The notes under the pieces are model-generated. The model made no database searches. It saw only the letters and a list, made by a program, of their open reading frames with translations, and was not told where the DNA came from. Of a stretch of 36,791 nucleotides of DNA, positions 24,429-34,145 are shown in pieces. The position numbers were made by a program, and so were the translations under genes. The stretch is from the NCBI GenBank assembly GCA_021443565.1, contig JABUTS010000054.1:1-36791 (forward strand), given 5' to 3'. Positions within the stretch are counted from its first letter, which is position 1, and each line of letters opens with the position of its first letter. The DNA is from Bacteroidales bacterium (lineage in GTDB: Bacteria > Bacteroidota > Bacteroidia > Bacteroidales > UBA932).

Positions 24429-24500
24429 ATGAATTTGTGCAGATGAGGACATCGTTTTATCTAAAAAAGGCTCTTTTTATACAAAATCAGTCAGAATAAG

Positions 24501-24508
24501 TATATTTG
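24501..24508 (+). promoter_or_regulatory. Promoter -7 element of redox/TonB operon
   Basis: TATATTTG matches TANNTTTG exactly and lies 28 bp before the ATG of the polyferredoxin gene at 24537. No clear -33 TTTG is present. It would start the six-gene plus-strand transcript. Confidence 0.6.
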
Positions 24509-24536
24509 TCGTTCTGTAACAACCGAACAACAAAAC

Positions 24537-26534
24537 ATGAAAAAAATCAGCAACTCGAATTGGCCGAAGAACATCCTCCAGTGGGGCATTCTGGCAGCCA
24601 TCATCCTTTTCATCTCAGGCCTGATTCCTTCGCAGGACGCCATAGACCCTGAAGCATACTGTCCTATGGGAGGCTTGGAGGCGCTTGCCACATACGGCGT
24701 AAGAGGCTCGCTTCCGTGCTCGATGTCTTCTCTCCAGATATTGATGGGCATAGCGCTGGCTGCCGCCGTAGTGCTCTTCAGCAAGCTTTTCTGCGGCTAC
24801 ATCTGCCCTCTCGGAACAATTGAGGATCTGCTGATGAAGCTACGTTCCGCATTGAAAATCAAGGCGGTCAGCATAAAGAACGGTTCTGTGGCCGACAAGG
24901 CGCTCAGAATTTTCAAGTACCTGTTGCTGTTCTATATCTTCTACACCACTACAGCCGCCAGCGAGCTGGTCTGCAAGGAGATGGATCCTTACTATGCGAT
25001 GGCCACCCTCTTCAAGGGAGAAATCGTGCTTTGGATGTCCCTCACCTCAGTCGCCTTGCTCTTCCTCGGTGGATTCATTGTTGACAGATTCTGGTGCCGC
25101 TACGTGTGCCCGCTCGGAGCCCTATCGAACACTCTCAAATACTGGATATGGGTACTTGCGGTCGCAGCGGCATGGCTGGGCCTCGGAGCCCTTGGAGTCA
25201 ACATCCCATGGTGGTGGCAGTTCGCGCTCGTATGCGCCGGAGGCTACGTTCTCGAGCTTGTTGCCAAGCCTCGACTTCATGTGCTTAACATCGTGAAGGA
25301 TGCTGAGAAGTGCGTGGATTGCGGACTCTGCGACAAAAAATGCCCTTACCACATCCCTGTTTCCGCAATGGCCGGCGGCAAGGTCTGCCATGTGGACTGC
25401 ACCCTTTGCCAGGAGTGTGTGACCGTATGCAGCAAGGATGCGCTCGCTGTTTCATGCAAGTCGGGAAGCAAAGGCCCCGGCCTTGTGTCCAAAACCGCCC
25501 CTGCAGTCATTGCAGTGCTGCTGATAATAGCCGGCATGCTGCTCGGCAGGAGCATAGAGCTTCCTACGATAAACGAGAAATGGGGTATGGAAAATGTCGA
25601 CCCTGCAAATCTCGAAACTCTCAAAGTGGAAGGACTCCGCTCGGTAAAGTGCTTCGGAAGCTCCATGGCATTCAAGGCCAAACTTGAAAAGATAGCAGGC
25701 ATCTACGGTGTCAAGACCTATGTGGGAACCCATACGGCCGACATCACCTACGACCCGTCTAAGATTACTCCGGAGAAGATTCAGGAAAGCATATTCACTC
25801 CTTCTGTATTCAGGGTGAACTCCCTTGACCCGAAGGCTCTCGACAAGCTCAAGATCTACACCATTCGCACCGAGAAGATGACCGACAAGCTTGACCTCAA
25901 CTACTTCGGACTACAGCTGAGGCTTACAGGGAAACGCATCTACGGCGTTGAAAGCGAATATGAATGTCCGCTCGTCGTAAGGGTGTTCGTCGACCCCGAG
26001 GAAGAACTCGACGAAGCATGGTTCAAGGAGGTTGTCGAGCTGAAGAGCCTCGACATGCCTGTTCACGGGGGAGGAGTGAAGTCAACCCCTGTGGACTTCG
26101 AGTTCGTCAGGATGGAAAAGGGCGTTTCATACATTGACACGCCTGAATATCTCCACAAGATGTTCTCGCCTTTCAAGGCCGAATTCAAGAGCCGTCTCGA
26201 AAAGCACGAAAACGACACTCAGATGCTCTACGAACTAGTGGACCAGAACTACGAAAAGCCTATCATCCTGCGCGGAATGCCTTTCGTAAGCAACCACCTT
26301 TCCGCCAACGAAGGAATCATAGGCGTATATCTCGACCTCAATTCGGAACTTCAGCCGGCAATAATGGTCCGCTATGCCGCCCCTATGACGGCGGAACGCA
26401 TCTGGGAACTCCTCACGATGAAGGAGTGGACAATCACATACAGTGCCGAAGACATACGTCAGGTTCCAGCCAAGATGACCTTCGAAGAGCCGGGACAGGC
26501 ACATGAATGGAAAGGCTCCCTCGAGGCAAAATAG
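24537..26534 (+). CDS. CcoG/NapH-like polyferredoxin membrane protein with HMA-like domain
   Basis: The 665-aa inner-membrane electron-transfer protein has several helices in residues 1-240. These carry CPMGG (42-46) and two CxxxCP motifs, CGYICP (86-91) and CRYVCP (187-192), as in the NapH/NosR/CcoG group. Two [4Fe-4S] ferredoxin clusters follow at about 259-298 (CVDCGLCDKKCP, CTLCQECVTVC) and a last helix at about 322-338. Residues about 361-425 look like a heavy-metal-associated domain whose usual CxxC is replaced by CFGSSM (Cys372, Met377), and the about 230-residue C-terminal part is unrecognised. CcoG-type proteins reduce copper for oxidase assembly, so metal reduction is a reasonable idea here. 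It is the first gene of the operon, with the peptidase 8 bp downstream. Confidence 0.8.
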   Translation: MKKISNSNWPKNILQWGILAAIILFISGLIPSQDAIDPEAYCPMGGLEALATYGVRGSLPCSMSSLQILMGIALAAAVVLFSKLFCGYICPLGTIEDLLMKLRSALKIKAVSIKNGSVADKALRIFKYLLLFYIFYTTTAASELVCKEMDPYYAMATLFKGEIVLWMSLTSVALLFLGGFIVDRFWCRYVCPLGALSNTLKYWIWVLAVAAAWLGLGALGVNIPWWWQFALVCAGGYVLELVAKPRLHVLNIVKDAEKCVDCGLCDKKCPYHIPVSAMAGGKVCHVDCTLCQECVTVCSKDALAVSCKSGSKGPGLVSKTAPAVIAVLLIIAGMLLGRSIELPTINEKWGMENVDPANLETLKVEGLRSVKCFGSSMAFKAKLEKIAGIYGVKTYVGTHTADITYDPSKITPEKIQESIFTPSVFRVNSLDPKALDKLKIYTIRTEKMTDKLDLNYFGLQLRLTGKRIYGVESEYECPLVVRVFVDPEEELDEAWFKEVVELKSLDMPVHGGGVKSTPVDFEFVRMEKGVSYIDTPEYLHKMFSPFKAEFKSRLEKHENDTQMLYELVDQNYEKPIILRGMPFVSNHLSANEGIIGVYLDLNSELQPAIMVRYAAPMTAERIWELLTMKEWTITYSAEDIRQVPAKMTFEEPGQAHEWKGSLEAK

Positions 26535-26542
26535 CAAACAAG

Positions 26543-28714
26543 ATGAAATCCGTCAGAATACTCACGGCGCTTCTTGCCGCAATGCTCACATTTTCTCCCC
26601 AGGTCCGGGCCGACGAGGGAATGTGGTTGGTCCACATGCTCGAGAAGGGGCTGATGAAGAACATGAAGCAGGCGGGACTGAAACTCCCTGCCAACGTGAT
26701 ATATGATGACTCGGCGGTCTCCATCAGCGATGCGGTCGTATCCCTCGACTTCGGTTGTACCGGAAGCATGATCTCTGACAAAGGCCTGCTCATCACCAAT
26801 CACCACTGCGCCTATTCGGACGTGCATTCCATCAGCACCCCGGAACACAATTACCTTGAGGATGGTTTCTGGGCCTTCTGTTCCGACCAGGAAGTGCCCA
26901 TCCCAGGGAAAAAGGCCTACTTCCTCAAGAGGGTGCTTGACGTTACCGAAGAGGTAGCCCATGTCTGCGACTCCGCTGCAACTACAGATCGTCCGGCAAT
27001 AGGCCGCAGGCTTTCCTTCCTGATGGAGAAACGCTACAGGGAACTGTACCCCGGCTGCGAGGTCAGCCTTGACGTGATGTGGCGCGGGGAGAAGTATTAT
27101 CTGTCTGTGTACAAGACATACAGCGACCTCAGGCTAGTGGCCGCACCGCCTGTCTGCATCGCTGCTTACGGCGGTGACGTCGACAACTGGGAGTGGCCGC
27201 AGCACAAGGGAGATTTCGCGATTTACCGCGTCTATACCGCACCTGACGGCAGCGATGCGGAATACAGCGTCGAAAACATCCCTCTGATACCTGACAATCA
27301 CCTGAAGATCAATGCCAAAGGCGTCAAAACCGGTGATTTCACGATGGTGATGGGATACCCCGGCAGGACCAACCGCTACAACTCATCCTTCGGAATCGAT
27401 TTCATCTGGAAAGACTCCAACCCTGTGACAGTCAAGGTGCAGGGAGACGTGCTCAATATCATGAACCGCCACATGGAGGCTGACCCCGCAGTCCGTCTGA
27501 TGTATGCCGACGACTATTTCGGAATCAGCAATGTCCAGGAACTGAGGGCCGGAGAAGTCATGACCTTCCGCCGCTACGGAGTGGCGGACATACGCAGGGA
27601 AAAGGAAAAGGAACTTCAGGAGTGGATTGATGCGGACCCTGACAGGAGGGAGAAATACGGAAGTTTGCTCCGCGACATGGCAAGGGCCTATGAAGCCGTG
27701 AGGGAGGAAGAGATTCAGACAATATGGTATAGGGAGACCTTGATACGCGGATGCGAAAGCACCACATCTGCCACGAAGGTCGACACATGGCTTACTTCCG
27801 TGCTTGGGAGGGATAACAGACATCCTGAGTCTATAGTCAAGACTATGGATGCCAAGGATGAGCAGCGGATTTACGGCAAGCGTGACGCGGAACTTGAAAA
27901 GGACCGCTTTGCATACGCGATAAGGGAAGCTGCGGTGCACATCAAGCCGGAAAACCGTGGAGAAGTGTTCAACAGCATGCTCGGGCAGTTCGGAGGGAAC
28001 GCCGATGCCCTCGCAGAATGGGCATGGGACAACACCTACCTCAACTCGAGGGATAATTTCCACGACTTTGTGAATAGGGAACATAGTCTGGCTGAATATG
28101 TAGGCGACCCGGCTTTCAAACTTCTGAGAGCGATGCAGGCTGTAGATTTCAACAAGAGGGTTTCTGCCATAGAAGAGTCTGTGGGCAAAATTCTCGACTA
28201 CGAGAAGTCCTACACCAATGCTTTCTACGAGATGTATCTGGACAAGGGCATACCTCAATATCCCGATGCCAATTCAACCATGCGCCTCACCTACGGCACC
28301 GTAGGTCCCGTAAGCCCGGCAGACGGCAAGTTCTTCTACGACAGGAGCACCACGGCGGGCATTCTGGAGAAATACGACCCGACGGATTATGAGTTCAACG
28401 TGAACCCGCGCCAGCTCCAACTGCTCAAAGGCGGAGATTGGGGAGAATGGGGTGACAAGGACGGCGCCATGCACGTCAACTTCATATCCAACAACGACAT
28501 AACCGGAGGAAATTCCGGCTCCCCGGTCATGAACGCAAGAGGCGAACTGGTGGGGCTGGCATTTGACGGAAACAAGGAGTCGCTCTGCGGTGACAGCTAC
28601 TTCCATCCCGAATACAACAAGTGCGTCAATGTGGACATACGCTACGTGCTGTGGATTCTTGACCGCTACGCCGGAATGAACTACATACTTAATGAAATGG
28701 AAATCATCAAATAA
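26543..28714 (+). CDS. S46 family dipeptidyl-peptidase, DPP7-type
   Basis: The start at 26543 (MKSVRILTALLAAMLTFSPQVRA, signal peptide) is preferred to the listed 26507, which overlaps the upstream gene. The 723-aa protein is the usual length for S46 exopeptidases that remove N-terminal dipeptides in the periplasm. The catalytic residues are His in LITNHHCAYSD (about 88), Asp in HKGDFAIYRVY, and Ser658 in TGGNSGSPVMN. The S1 pocket position, 18 residues after the Ser, is Gly676 (FDGNKES). Gly there is typical of DPP7-like enzymes with broad hydrophobic P1 preference, while the acidic-specific DPP11 has Arg. It lies between a redox protein and TonB uptake genes, so it may trim peptides imported by that system. 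Confidence 0.92.
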   Translation: MKSVRILTALLAAMLTFSPQVRADEGMWLVHMLEKGLMKNMKQAGLKLPANVIYDDSAVSISDAVVSLDFGCTGSMISDKGLLITNHHCAYSDVHSISTPEHNYLEDGFWAFCSDQEVPIPGKKAYFLKRVLDVTEEVAHVCDSAATTDRPAIGRRLSFLMEKRYRELYPGCEVSLDVMWRGEKYYLSVYKTYSDLRLVAAPPVCIAAYGGDVDNWEWPQHKGDFAIYRVYTAPDGSDAEYSVENIPLIPDNHLKINAKGVKTGDFTMVMGYPGRTNRYNSSFGIDFIWKDSNPVTVKVQGDVLNIMNRHMEADPAVRLMYADDYFGISNVQELRAGEVMTFRRYGVADIRREKEKELQEWIDADPDRREKYGSLLRDMARAYEAVREEEIQTIWYRETLIRGCESTTSATKVDTWLTSVLGRDNRHPESIVKTMDAKDEQRIYGKRDAELEKDRFAYAIREAAVHIKPENRGEVFNSMLGQFGGNADALAEWAWDNTYLNSRDNFHDFVNREHSLAEYVGDPAFKLLRAMQAVDFNKRVSAIEESVGKILDYEKSYTNAFYEMYLDKGIPQYPDANSTMRLTYGTVGPVSPADGKFFYDRSTTAGILEKYDPTDYEFNVNPRQLQLLKGGDWGEWGDKDGAMHVNFISNNDITGGNSGSPVMNARGELVGLAFDGNKESLCGDSYFHPEYNKCVNVDIRYVLWILDRYAGMNYILNEMEIIK

Positions 28715-28723
28715 ATTCAAATC

Positions 28724-30034
28724 ATGAAAAAGGTTTTATTTATCGCATCAGCAGCGCTTCTTCTCGCATCCTGCAACAAGGACGAGGTAAGCGTCAATCC
28801 CACCACCCTCTCTTTTGAGGAATTTGCAGCAACACAGCAGGTCTCCGTCGACGCAAATGTTCCTTGGACAGCGACCTCAAGCAGTGAATTCGTAACCGTT
28901 TCTCCGTCATCAGGTACGGGCATCATGCCTGTAAGTATTTCTGTAACTGACAACTACGGAGATGCCCGCACGGCACAGGTCACCTTCACCGCAGGAGATG
29001 CCACCGCCACCCTGGAAGTTTCACAGAATGCCGTGGTTCCGGGTTTCACCGCCTTCAAGCACGAGTATACCGAAAGTTATGAAGGTCTTGTCGGAACAGT
29101 GGTATTCACGACAAGGCAGACCTGGAGCATAGAATCTGACCCGGAAGTGACGTTCAGCCAGACCTCCGGTACCGGTGGAACCGACATAACCGTAACCTAT
29201 ACCACAGTACCGGGTAAGCCGGACGGAGAGTCAGTCTATCACGTGACTTTCAAGACTCCAAATGAGGCCAGGGAGGAACTGTTCATCGTTCCGAAAGCCT
29301 GTGAGACTCTGGGCGGATATGATTATCCGGTTGCAAAGATGCCTGACGGAAGCTGGTGGTTCGTGGAACCTTTGCACTATATTCCTTCAGGATACACCGT
29401 CAGCGACAACCCTGCAGACAACAATAGCCACATCTGGTACCCATACACAACCGACGGTACCACCACAACGGCTAAAAAAGATGAGGCGACCATCAACAAG
29501 AACGGCTACCTCTATGACATGTACGCAGTCCTCAACGTTTCCAAAATCGACGGATCCAATGCCGCTTCATTTGAGGGTGCGCAGGGCATCTGCCCTGAAG
29601 GATGGCATGTACCTACCCGTGCCGACTATCTCGCACTCTGTGGAAACAGCAACAAGAGCACGACCGAAAGCACTGCTCCGGTTGACGAGAATGCTGTCTT
29701 CTTCGACAAAAACATGAATTCAGGAAGCATCGCCAAGTTCAATGCTGGCGGATGGAATTTCGTAGCTTCGGGCAATCGCCAGAAGACAGGCTTCACCGCA
29801 ACGGGAATATACGCAAAGAACGCTGTTGCTGCCGCCAATACCGAAATCGCATCTTTCGCAGGCCAGCCGGCGCTCACCTATGTCGCAACCTCCACATACT
29901 ACAAGGAGAATAGTACCAACCTGCAGTTCTTTGCCCTGATGTCCACCTTTACGACTTCATACAAGGGCAAGCTTTCTCTCGCCTACATGCATTGCGAGAA
30001 CGGAGCACAGCTTCGTTGCGTGAAAAATAAATGA
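28724..30034 (+). CDS. BACON/FISUMP domain lipoprotein
   Basis: The 436-aa protein begins with a lipoprotein signal (MKKVLFIASAALLLASC). Residues about 25-105 form a BACON-type beta-sandwich (VSVDANVPWTATSSSEFVTVSPSSGTG), followed by a second similar domain to about 190 (TRQTWSIESDPEVTFSQTSGTGGTDITVTY). From about 195 on comes a FISUMP (Fibrobacter succinogenes major paralogous) domain with GICPEGWHVPTRADYLAL and the ending GAQLRCVKNK. Both domain types are common on surface lipoproteins of Bacteroidota, but a precise function is not known. It precedes the TonB receptor and overlaps its start by four bases, so it is probably a surface-exposed accessory or ligand-binding protein of that transporter. 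Confidence 0.85.
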   Translation: MKKVLFIASAALLLASCNKDEVSVNPTTLSFEEFAATQQVSVDANVPWTATSSSEFVTVSPSSGTGIMPVSISVTDNYGDARTAQVTFTAGDATATLEVSQNAVVPGFTAFKHEYTESYEGLVGTVVFTTRQTWSIESDPEVTFSQTSGTGGTDITVTYTTVPGKPDGESVYHVTFKTPNEAREELFIVPKACETLGGYDYPVAKMPDGSWWFVEPLHYIPSGYTVSDNPADNNSHIWYPYTTDGTTTTAKKDEATINKNGYLYDMYAVLNVSKIDGSNAASFEGAQGICPEGWHVPTRADYLALCGNSNKSTTESTAPVDENAVFFDKNMNSGSIAKFNAGGWNFVASGNRQKTGFTATGIYAKNAVAAANTEIASFAGQPALTYVATSTYYKENSTNLQFFALMSTFTTSYKGKLSLAYMHCENGAQLRCVKNK

Positions 30035-32919
30035 GGCTCAGCAGACTTATAATGACTTTCATCCTTGCCGTATGCTCTTTGGCAGCATACGGCAAGGATT
30101 TCAGATTGTCCGGAACCGTCATTGACAAGGCAGGGGGGGCTCCCGTCGCCATGTCCACCATACTCCTGCGCGAGAACGGACTGTGGGCGCTCAGTGACGA
30201 CAAGGGGCACTTCGAGATAGCAGGCATACCGGCCGGAGAATATACAGTCGAAATTTCCGAGCTGGGGTATGTGCCTTATACTAGGAAAATTGAAATAAGG
30301 AAGGATATTGCAGGACTGGTCATAAGCCTGGAGCAGGCCAGCCTCTCCCTTGACGAGGTCGTGGTGACCGCAAAGGAGGGGGGCGGGCTTACGTCGGCAT
30401 CCCGCATTTCCAAACAGGCTCTCGAGCACATACAGCCGTCGAGCCTGAAAGACGTGATGCAGCTCCTGCCGGGAAGCATCACCCAGAACCCCGATATGAC
30501 CACGGCCGCCGCACTCTCCATACGCGACATAGGCTCAAACTCCGCGAACGCGCTGGGAACGGCGCTCATCGTGGACGGCGCCACCCTTTCCAATGACGCC
30601 AACATGCAGGTGTTCGCCTCTGGCACAAACACCAACTCAGGTTCCAGCAACGCCGTTTCGTCGGCTGGAGGAGGTGTGGACGCCCGCCAGCTCTCCACCG
30701 ACAACATAGAATCAATACAGGTAATACGAGGCATCCCTTCCGTGGTCTATGGCGACATGACCAGCGGTGCGGTGGTGGTCAAGACCAAGGCCGGAGTCAG
30801 CCCTTGGGAGGTAAGGCTCAAGGCAGACCCCCAGCTCAAGCAGGTCTCTGCGGGGAAAGGCTTCTCGCTCGGGCAGAAGGCCGGCATGATGAATTTCGAC
30901 CTGGACTATGCAAGGGCGTTTTCTGACGTGCGCACCCCGTCATCCGCCTACAGCCGTGCAAATTTCCAGATAGGATATTTCAACAATTTCGCCAGGAAAC
31001 TCACATTCAACGCCAAGTTGCGCGGGAACTGGTCCAATGCCACGAACGCATCGGATCCGGACCTTTTCCTCGATGAGTTGTCGCAGGAAAGGGAAAAAGG
31101 GCTGAGACTAAACATAAACGGCCGCTGGCTGGTCAACAGGAAATGGCTCACAAACGTGGAGTACCTGGTCAGCGGGAGCATAATGGAGCAGTATTCCAGG
31201 CAGCGCGACTATCAGGGCTCTGCCGGCTATACAGCCACCACCACAGAACTTCAGGACACTGAAAACATGGGCTTCTTCACCAAGCCCCAATACTACTCGG
31301 ACGTTCAGGTATTCGGTATGCCTGTCGATGCCCAGGCAAGAATCAGCGCCCACCAGACAGGTAACTACGGACACGTCCGCAACAAAGTCCTTGCCGGTGC
31401 GGAATGGAAGATGGACGGCAACTCGGGGAGGGGAAAAGTATTCGACCCTTACTGCCCTCCACAGCCGGGCTCAGCCCAGGCTTTCCGCGAAAGGTCATAC
31501 AGGGACATTCCCTACATGCACCGCATCACGGCATTCGCTGAGGACAACCTGCTGGTACCCATAGGGAAAACCTCCGTCGAACTTCAGGCTGGCGCCCGCT
31601 TCAGCACCGTGAGGGCTGACGGGATCAACACCTCCGCATTCAACTGTATGGAACCCCGCTTCAACGGCAAATACATGTTCGTCAGCAACAAGCCCAAGAT
31701 CAAGGAGCTGAGCGCCAGGGCGGGATGGGGTCTTGCCTACAAGATGCCGTCGATGGTATATCTCTACCCCGAGCCGGCATACAAGGACATGGTATCGTTC
31801 TCATACAACGACTTCGACGCCAACAACAAGGGTCTCAACATATTGACCACGAAGAAGATGGACACCGTCAACCCGGGATTGAGACCACAGAGGTCGGCCA
31901 ATTTCGAGGCTGCCGTCGAATTTGATACCAGGTGGGTGAGCGGTTCGGTCGTCTATTATGACGAGAACATGACCGACGGATATACCTTCATGACCAGCTA
32001 TGTTCCTATGGAATACCGCCGTTACGGCTACAGCTGGTCCGGCGGGAACGTGGTCCAGACCGTGCTCCCGAGCGGAAAGGATCCCAAATATGACCATTCC
32101 GCAAGCAGGGTGACGGTGGACGGGAAGCCTCTCTCTTCCATAGTCGACACAACATTCATGTCCCTCTCCATGCCGGCAAACGGAGTCTCCAACCACAAGA
32201 AGGGCGTCGAGTTCACCCTGGATTTCCCTCAAATTAAGCCGCTGGCAACTTCAGTCAGCGTTAGCGGAGCGTACATGAACATGAGCACCCTCCAGAGCAT
32301 ACCGGTCCACAGGCTGTATTCCGGAAGCGTCGGCGGGCGCACCTATCCTTACATAGGGATATATGCCGGCAGCACGACCTCTTCAAACGCCTCAGTGCGC
32401 GAGCGCTTCTCCACGAACTTCCGCTTCATCACCCATATCCCGAGAATCGCGATGGTGGTGACCATGACAGCCCAGATGGTATTCATGGACAGGACGCGCC
32501 ACTCTGCCGTATATAATGGCCTGTCTCTGCCGTATTTCTACGACGAGAACGGGACAAGAATCTCCGGGGAAGAGGCTATGGCAGACACCCGCCACACGAA
32601 ATTCATCAACCCGCTCTACGTCATGGACAGAAGCGGCAGGATATATGATTTCACTCAGGAGATGGAACTTGACAGCAAATACCGCAATCTGCTGATTACC
32701 ACCAACACGACGACCTACTACCTGCGCGGCGGCTATCCTTTCTACGCGATGCTCAACCTGCGCCTCACCAAAGAGATAGGCAAGGTGGCCACCGTATCCT
32801 TCTATGCGAACAATTTCCTGAACATGCGCGGCCGCGTCAACCACTCCGTGACTGGCTACCCCAACGACCGCAACACAGCCATATATTTCGGCGCCGAGGC
32901 CAAGTTCAGCATAAGATAG
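30031..32919 (+). CDS. TonB-dependent receptor, non-SusC type
   Basis: The 962-aa outer-membrane transporter has a signal peptide (to about 21), a carboxypeptidase-regulatory-like domain (about 25-110, LSGTVIDKAGGAPVAMSTILLRENG), and a TonB-box-like LDEVVVTAKE. A plug follows with LSIRDIGSNSANALGTALIVDGATLS and IESIQVIRGIPSVVYGDMTSGAVVVKTK, then a long barrel ending KFSIR. It lacks a SusD partner and the SusC signature VLKDAAS-type motif, so it belongs with small-molecule, peptide or metal-complex receptors rather than PUL porins. The start overlaps the upstream lipoprotein stop (ATGA), and the DUF4876 gene begins 2 bp after its stop. The cargo cannot be read from sequence. Confidence 0.93.
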   Translation: MRLSRLIMTFILAVCSLAAYGKDFRLSGTVIDKAGGAPVAMSTILLRENGLWALSDDKGHFEIAGIPAGEYTVEISELGYVPYTRKIEIRKDIAGLVISLEQASLSLDEVVVTAKEGGGLTSASRISKQALEHIQPSSLKDVMQLLPGSITQNPDMTTAAALSIRDIGSNSANALGTALIVDGATLSNDANMQVFASGTNTNSGSSNAVSSAGGGVDARQLSTDNIESIQVIRGIPSVVYGDMTSGAVVVKTKAGVSPWEVRLKADPQLKQVSAGKGFSLGQKAGMMNFDLDYARAFSDVRTPSSAYSRANFQIGYFNNFARKLTFNAKLRGNWSNATNASDPDLFLDELSQEREKGLRLNINGRWLVNRKWLTNVEYLVSGSIMEQYSRQRDYQGSAGYTATTTELQDTENMGFFTKPQYYSDVQVFGMPVDAQARISAHQTGNYGHVRNKVLAGAEWKMDGNSGRGKVFDPYCPPQPGSAQAFRERSYRDIPYMHRITAFAEDNLLVPIGKTSVELQAGARFSTVRADGINTSAFNCMEPRFNGKYMFVSNKPKIKELSARAGWGLAYKMPSMVYLYPEPAYKDMVSFSYNDFDANNKGLNILTTKKMDTVNPGLRPQRSANFEAAVEFDTRWVSGSVVYYDENMTDGYTFMTSYVPMEYRRYGYSWSGGNVVQTVLPSGKDPKYDHSASRVTVDGKPLSSIVDTTFMSLSMPANGVSNHKKGVEFTLDFPQIKPLATSVSVSGAYMNMSTLQSIPVHRLYSGSVGGRTYPYIGIYAGSTTSSNASVRERFSTNFRFITHIPRIAMVVTMTAQMVFMDRTRHSAVYNGLSLPYFYDENGTRISGEEAMADTRHTKFINPLYVMDRSGRIYDFTQEMELDSKYRNLLITTNTTTYYLRGGYPFYAMLNLRLTKEIGKVATVSFYANNFLNMRGRVNHSVTGYPNDRNTAIYFGAEAKFSIR

Positions 32920-32921
32920 AC

Positions 32922-34145
32922 ATGAAAGCAAGACTTCACATATTCCAAACCATTGCAGTTGCGACTATTGCCGCGGCTTTCCTGCTTGGAGCCTGCGAGA
33001 TGGTTCCGAAGGGGAGTTTGTGGACCGAGGTTGAAATTGCGCTGGAGCTTCCTCAGGAGCTTGATGTCGACCTTGACCTCAGCCAGGTCGAAATCAGGCT
33101 GCAGGCAAAAGCGTCTCCCGTGGCCTATGTCACCAATCCCGACGGACAGGGGAAGGCTAGAATACGCGTCCAGCCAGGTCGCTATGACCTTCTGGCATCA
33201 GCCTATTACAAAGCCACAAGGATAGCGGTGAACGCCAACTGTCCGGAATTTCTGCTGACCGAGAAGGGCATAGTTGGGGACGACGGGGGACTCCTGCCGT
33301 CAATCATAACCCTCAACCTCGAGGTTGCAATACCTAACGAGCTGGTTTTCCGTGAGATATATTATCACGGTTCAAGCACCCTCGAAGGGGCTTCATATAC
33401 CAAGGACCGCTATCTTGAAATCTACAACAACGCCGGTCCCGGGGGGAGAACGGTAACCCTCGACTCCCTGTGCGTATCGACAATCTACCCTTACAACTCC
33501 ACAACAGGCAACAATCCATGGAAAGGGCTTGACACCCTGGCACTTGCGCAGATGTTCTGGATGTTCCCGAAAGGCGGCTACACCCTCGCACCGGGCGAAA
33601 GCTGCGTGGTCGCTCTTGTTTCCGCAGTGGACCATAGCAGCAGGGCAACCAGCGGACTTCAGCTTAACAAGGCGCATTTCGGGGCATACGCTGACCATCT
33701 TTCAGGCCACGAAATATCCGCCGGTGTAACACCTATGGTGTGCTATATGGCCGGACAGGGCAACACCTGGGCAGTATCCATACACTCCCCTGCCGTAGTC
33801 CTCTTCAAACCTGAAATGGGAGTCGACGCCTACAGGGCGGACGAGACCACATGGGAGCGTTATGAGCCGGGCAAGACCTCCGGCACAAAATACTGGCACA
33901 TAGCCAAGGGCTGGATAATCGACGGAGTGGAGTGCGCAGACTCCCCGGAGCAGTCAATCAAGCGTCTGCCTGCCTCGGTCGACGCCTCGTACGTCTACAT
34001 GCGCAGCCCCCACTACTCGGGGAAGTGCATCACCAGAGTCCTCGAGGACACAATAGACGGCATCAGGATATATAAGGACACCAATAACTCGGCGGCAGAC
34101 TTCACGCCTGACGCCACCCCGTCTCCAAATCTGAAACGGCCATGA
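32922..34145 (+). CDS. DUF4876 family lipoprotein
   Basis: The 407-aa product has a lipoprotein signal ending AFLLGAC (Cys about 25). I recognise the DUF4876 pattern: an N-terminal beta-sandwich (about 35-140) that resembles a carboxypeptidase-regulatory fold (VQPGRYDLLASAYYKATR), and then VFREIYYHGSS...YTKDRYLEIYNNAG, as in a lamin-tail-like domain. It ends with a repeatable KDTNNSAADF motif. DUF4876 genes commonly follow this kind of TonB receptor, and the protein is probably its surface lipoprotein partner, taking the place of SusD. No enzyme motif is seen. It is packed tightly, 2 bp after the receptor and overlapping the next gene by four bases. Confidence 0.8.
   Translation: MKARLHIFQTIAVATIAAAFLLGACEMVPKGSLWTEVEIALELPQELDVDLDLSQVEIRLQAKASPVAYVTNPDGQGKARIRVQPGRYDLLASAYYKATRIAVNANCPEFLLTEKGIVGDDGGLLPSIITLNLEVAIPNELVFREIYYHGSSTLEGASYTKDRYLEIYNNAGPGGRTVTLDSLCVSTIYPYNSTTGNNPWKGLDTLALAQMFWMFPKGGYTLAPGESCVVALVSAVDHSSRATSGLQLNKAHFGAYADHLSGHEISAGVTPMVCYMAGQGNTWAVSIHSPAVVLFKPEMGVDAYRADETTWERYEPGKTSGTKYWHIAKGWIIDGVECADSPEQSIKRLPASVDASYVYMRSPHYSGKCITRVLEDTIDGIRIYKDTNNSAADFTPDATPSPNLKRP

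Noticed and set aside
26507-26542. Upstream start for the S46 peptidase
   Set aside because: It overlaps the polyferredoxin gene, and the signal peptide begins at 26543.
27383-28258. 291-aa minus-strand ORF opposite the S46 peptidase
   Set aside because: It is fully inside a clear S46 coding sequence on the other strand and shows no domain or promoter.
28562-28576. DPP11 (acidic-specific) assignment from Lys in FDGNKES
   Set aside because: Counting from the catalytic Ser places Gly676, not Lys678, at the specificity position, so a DPP7-type call is better.
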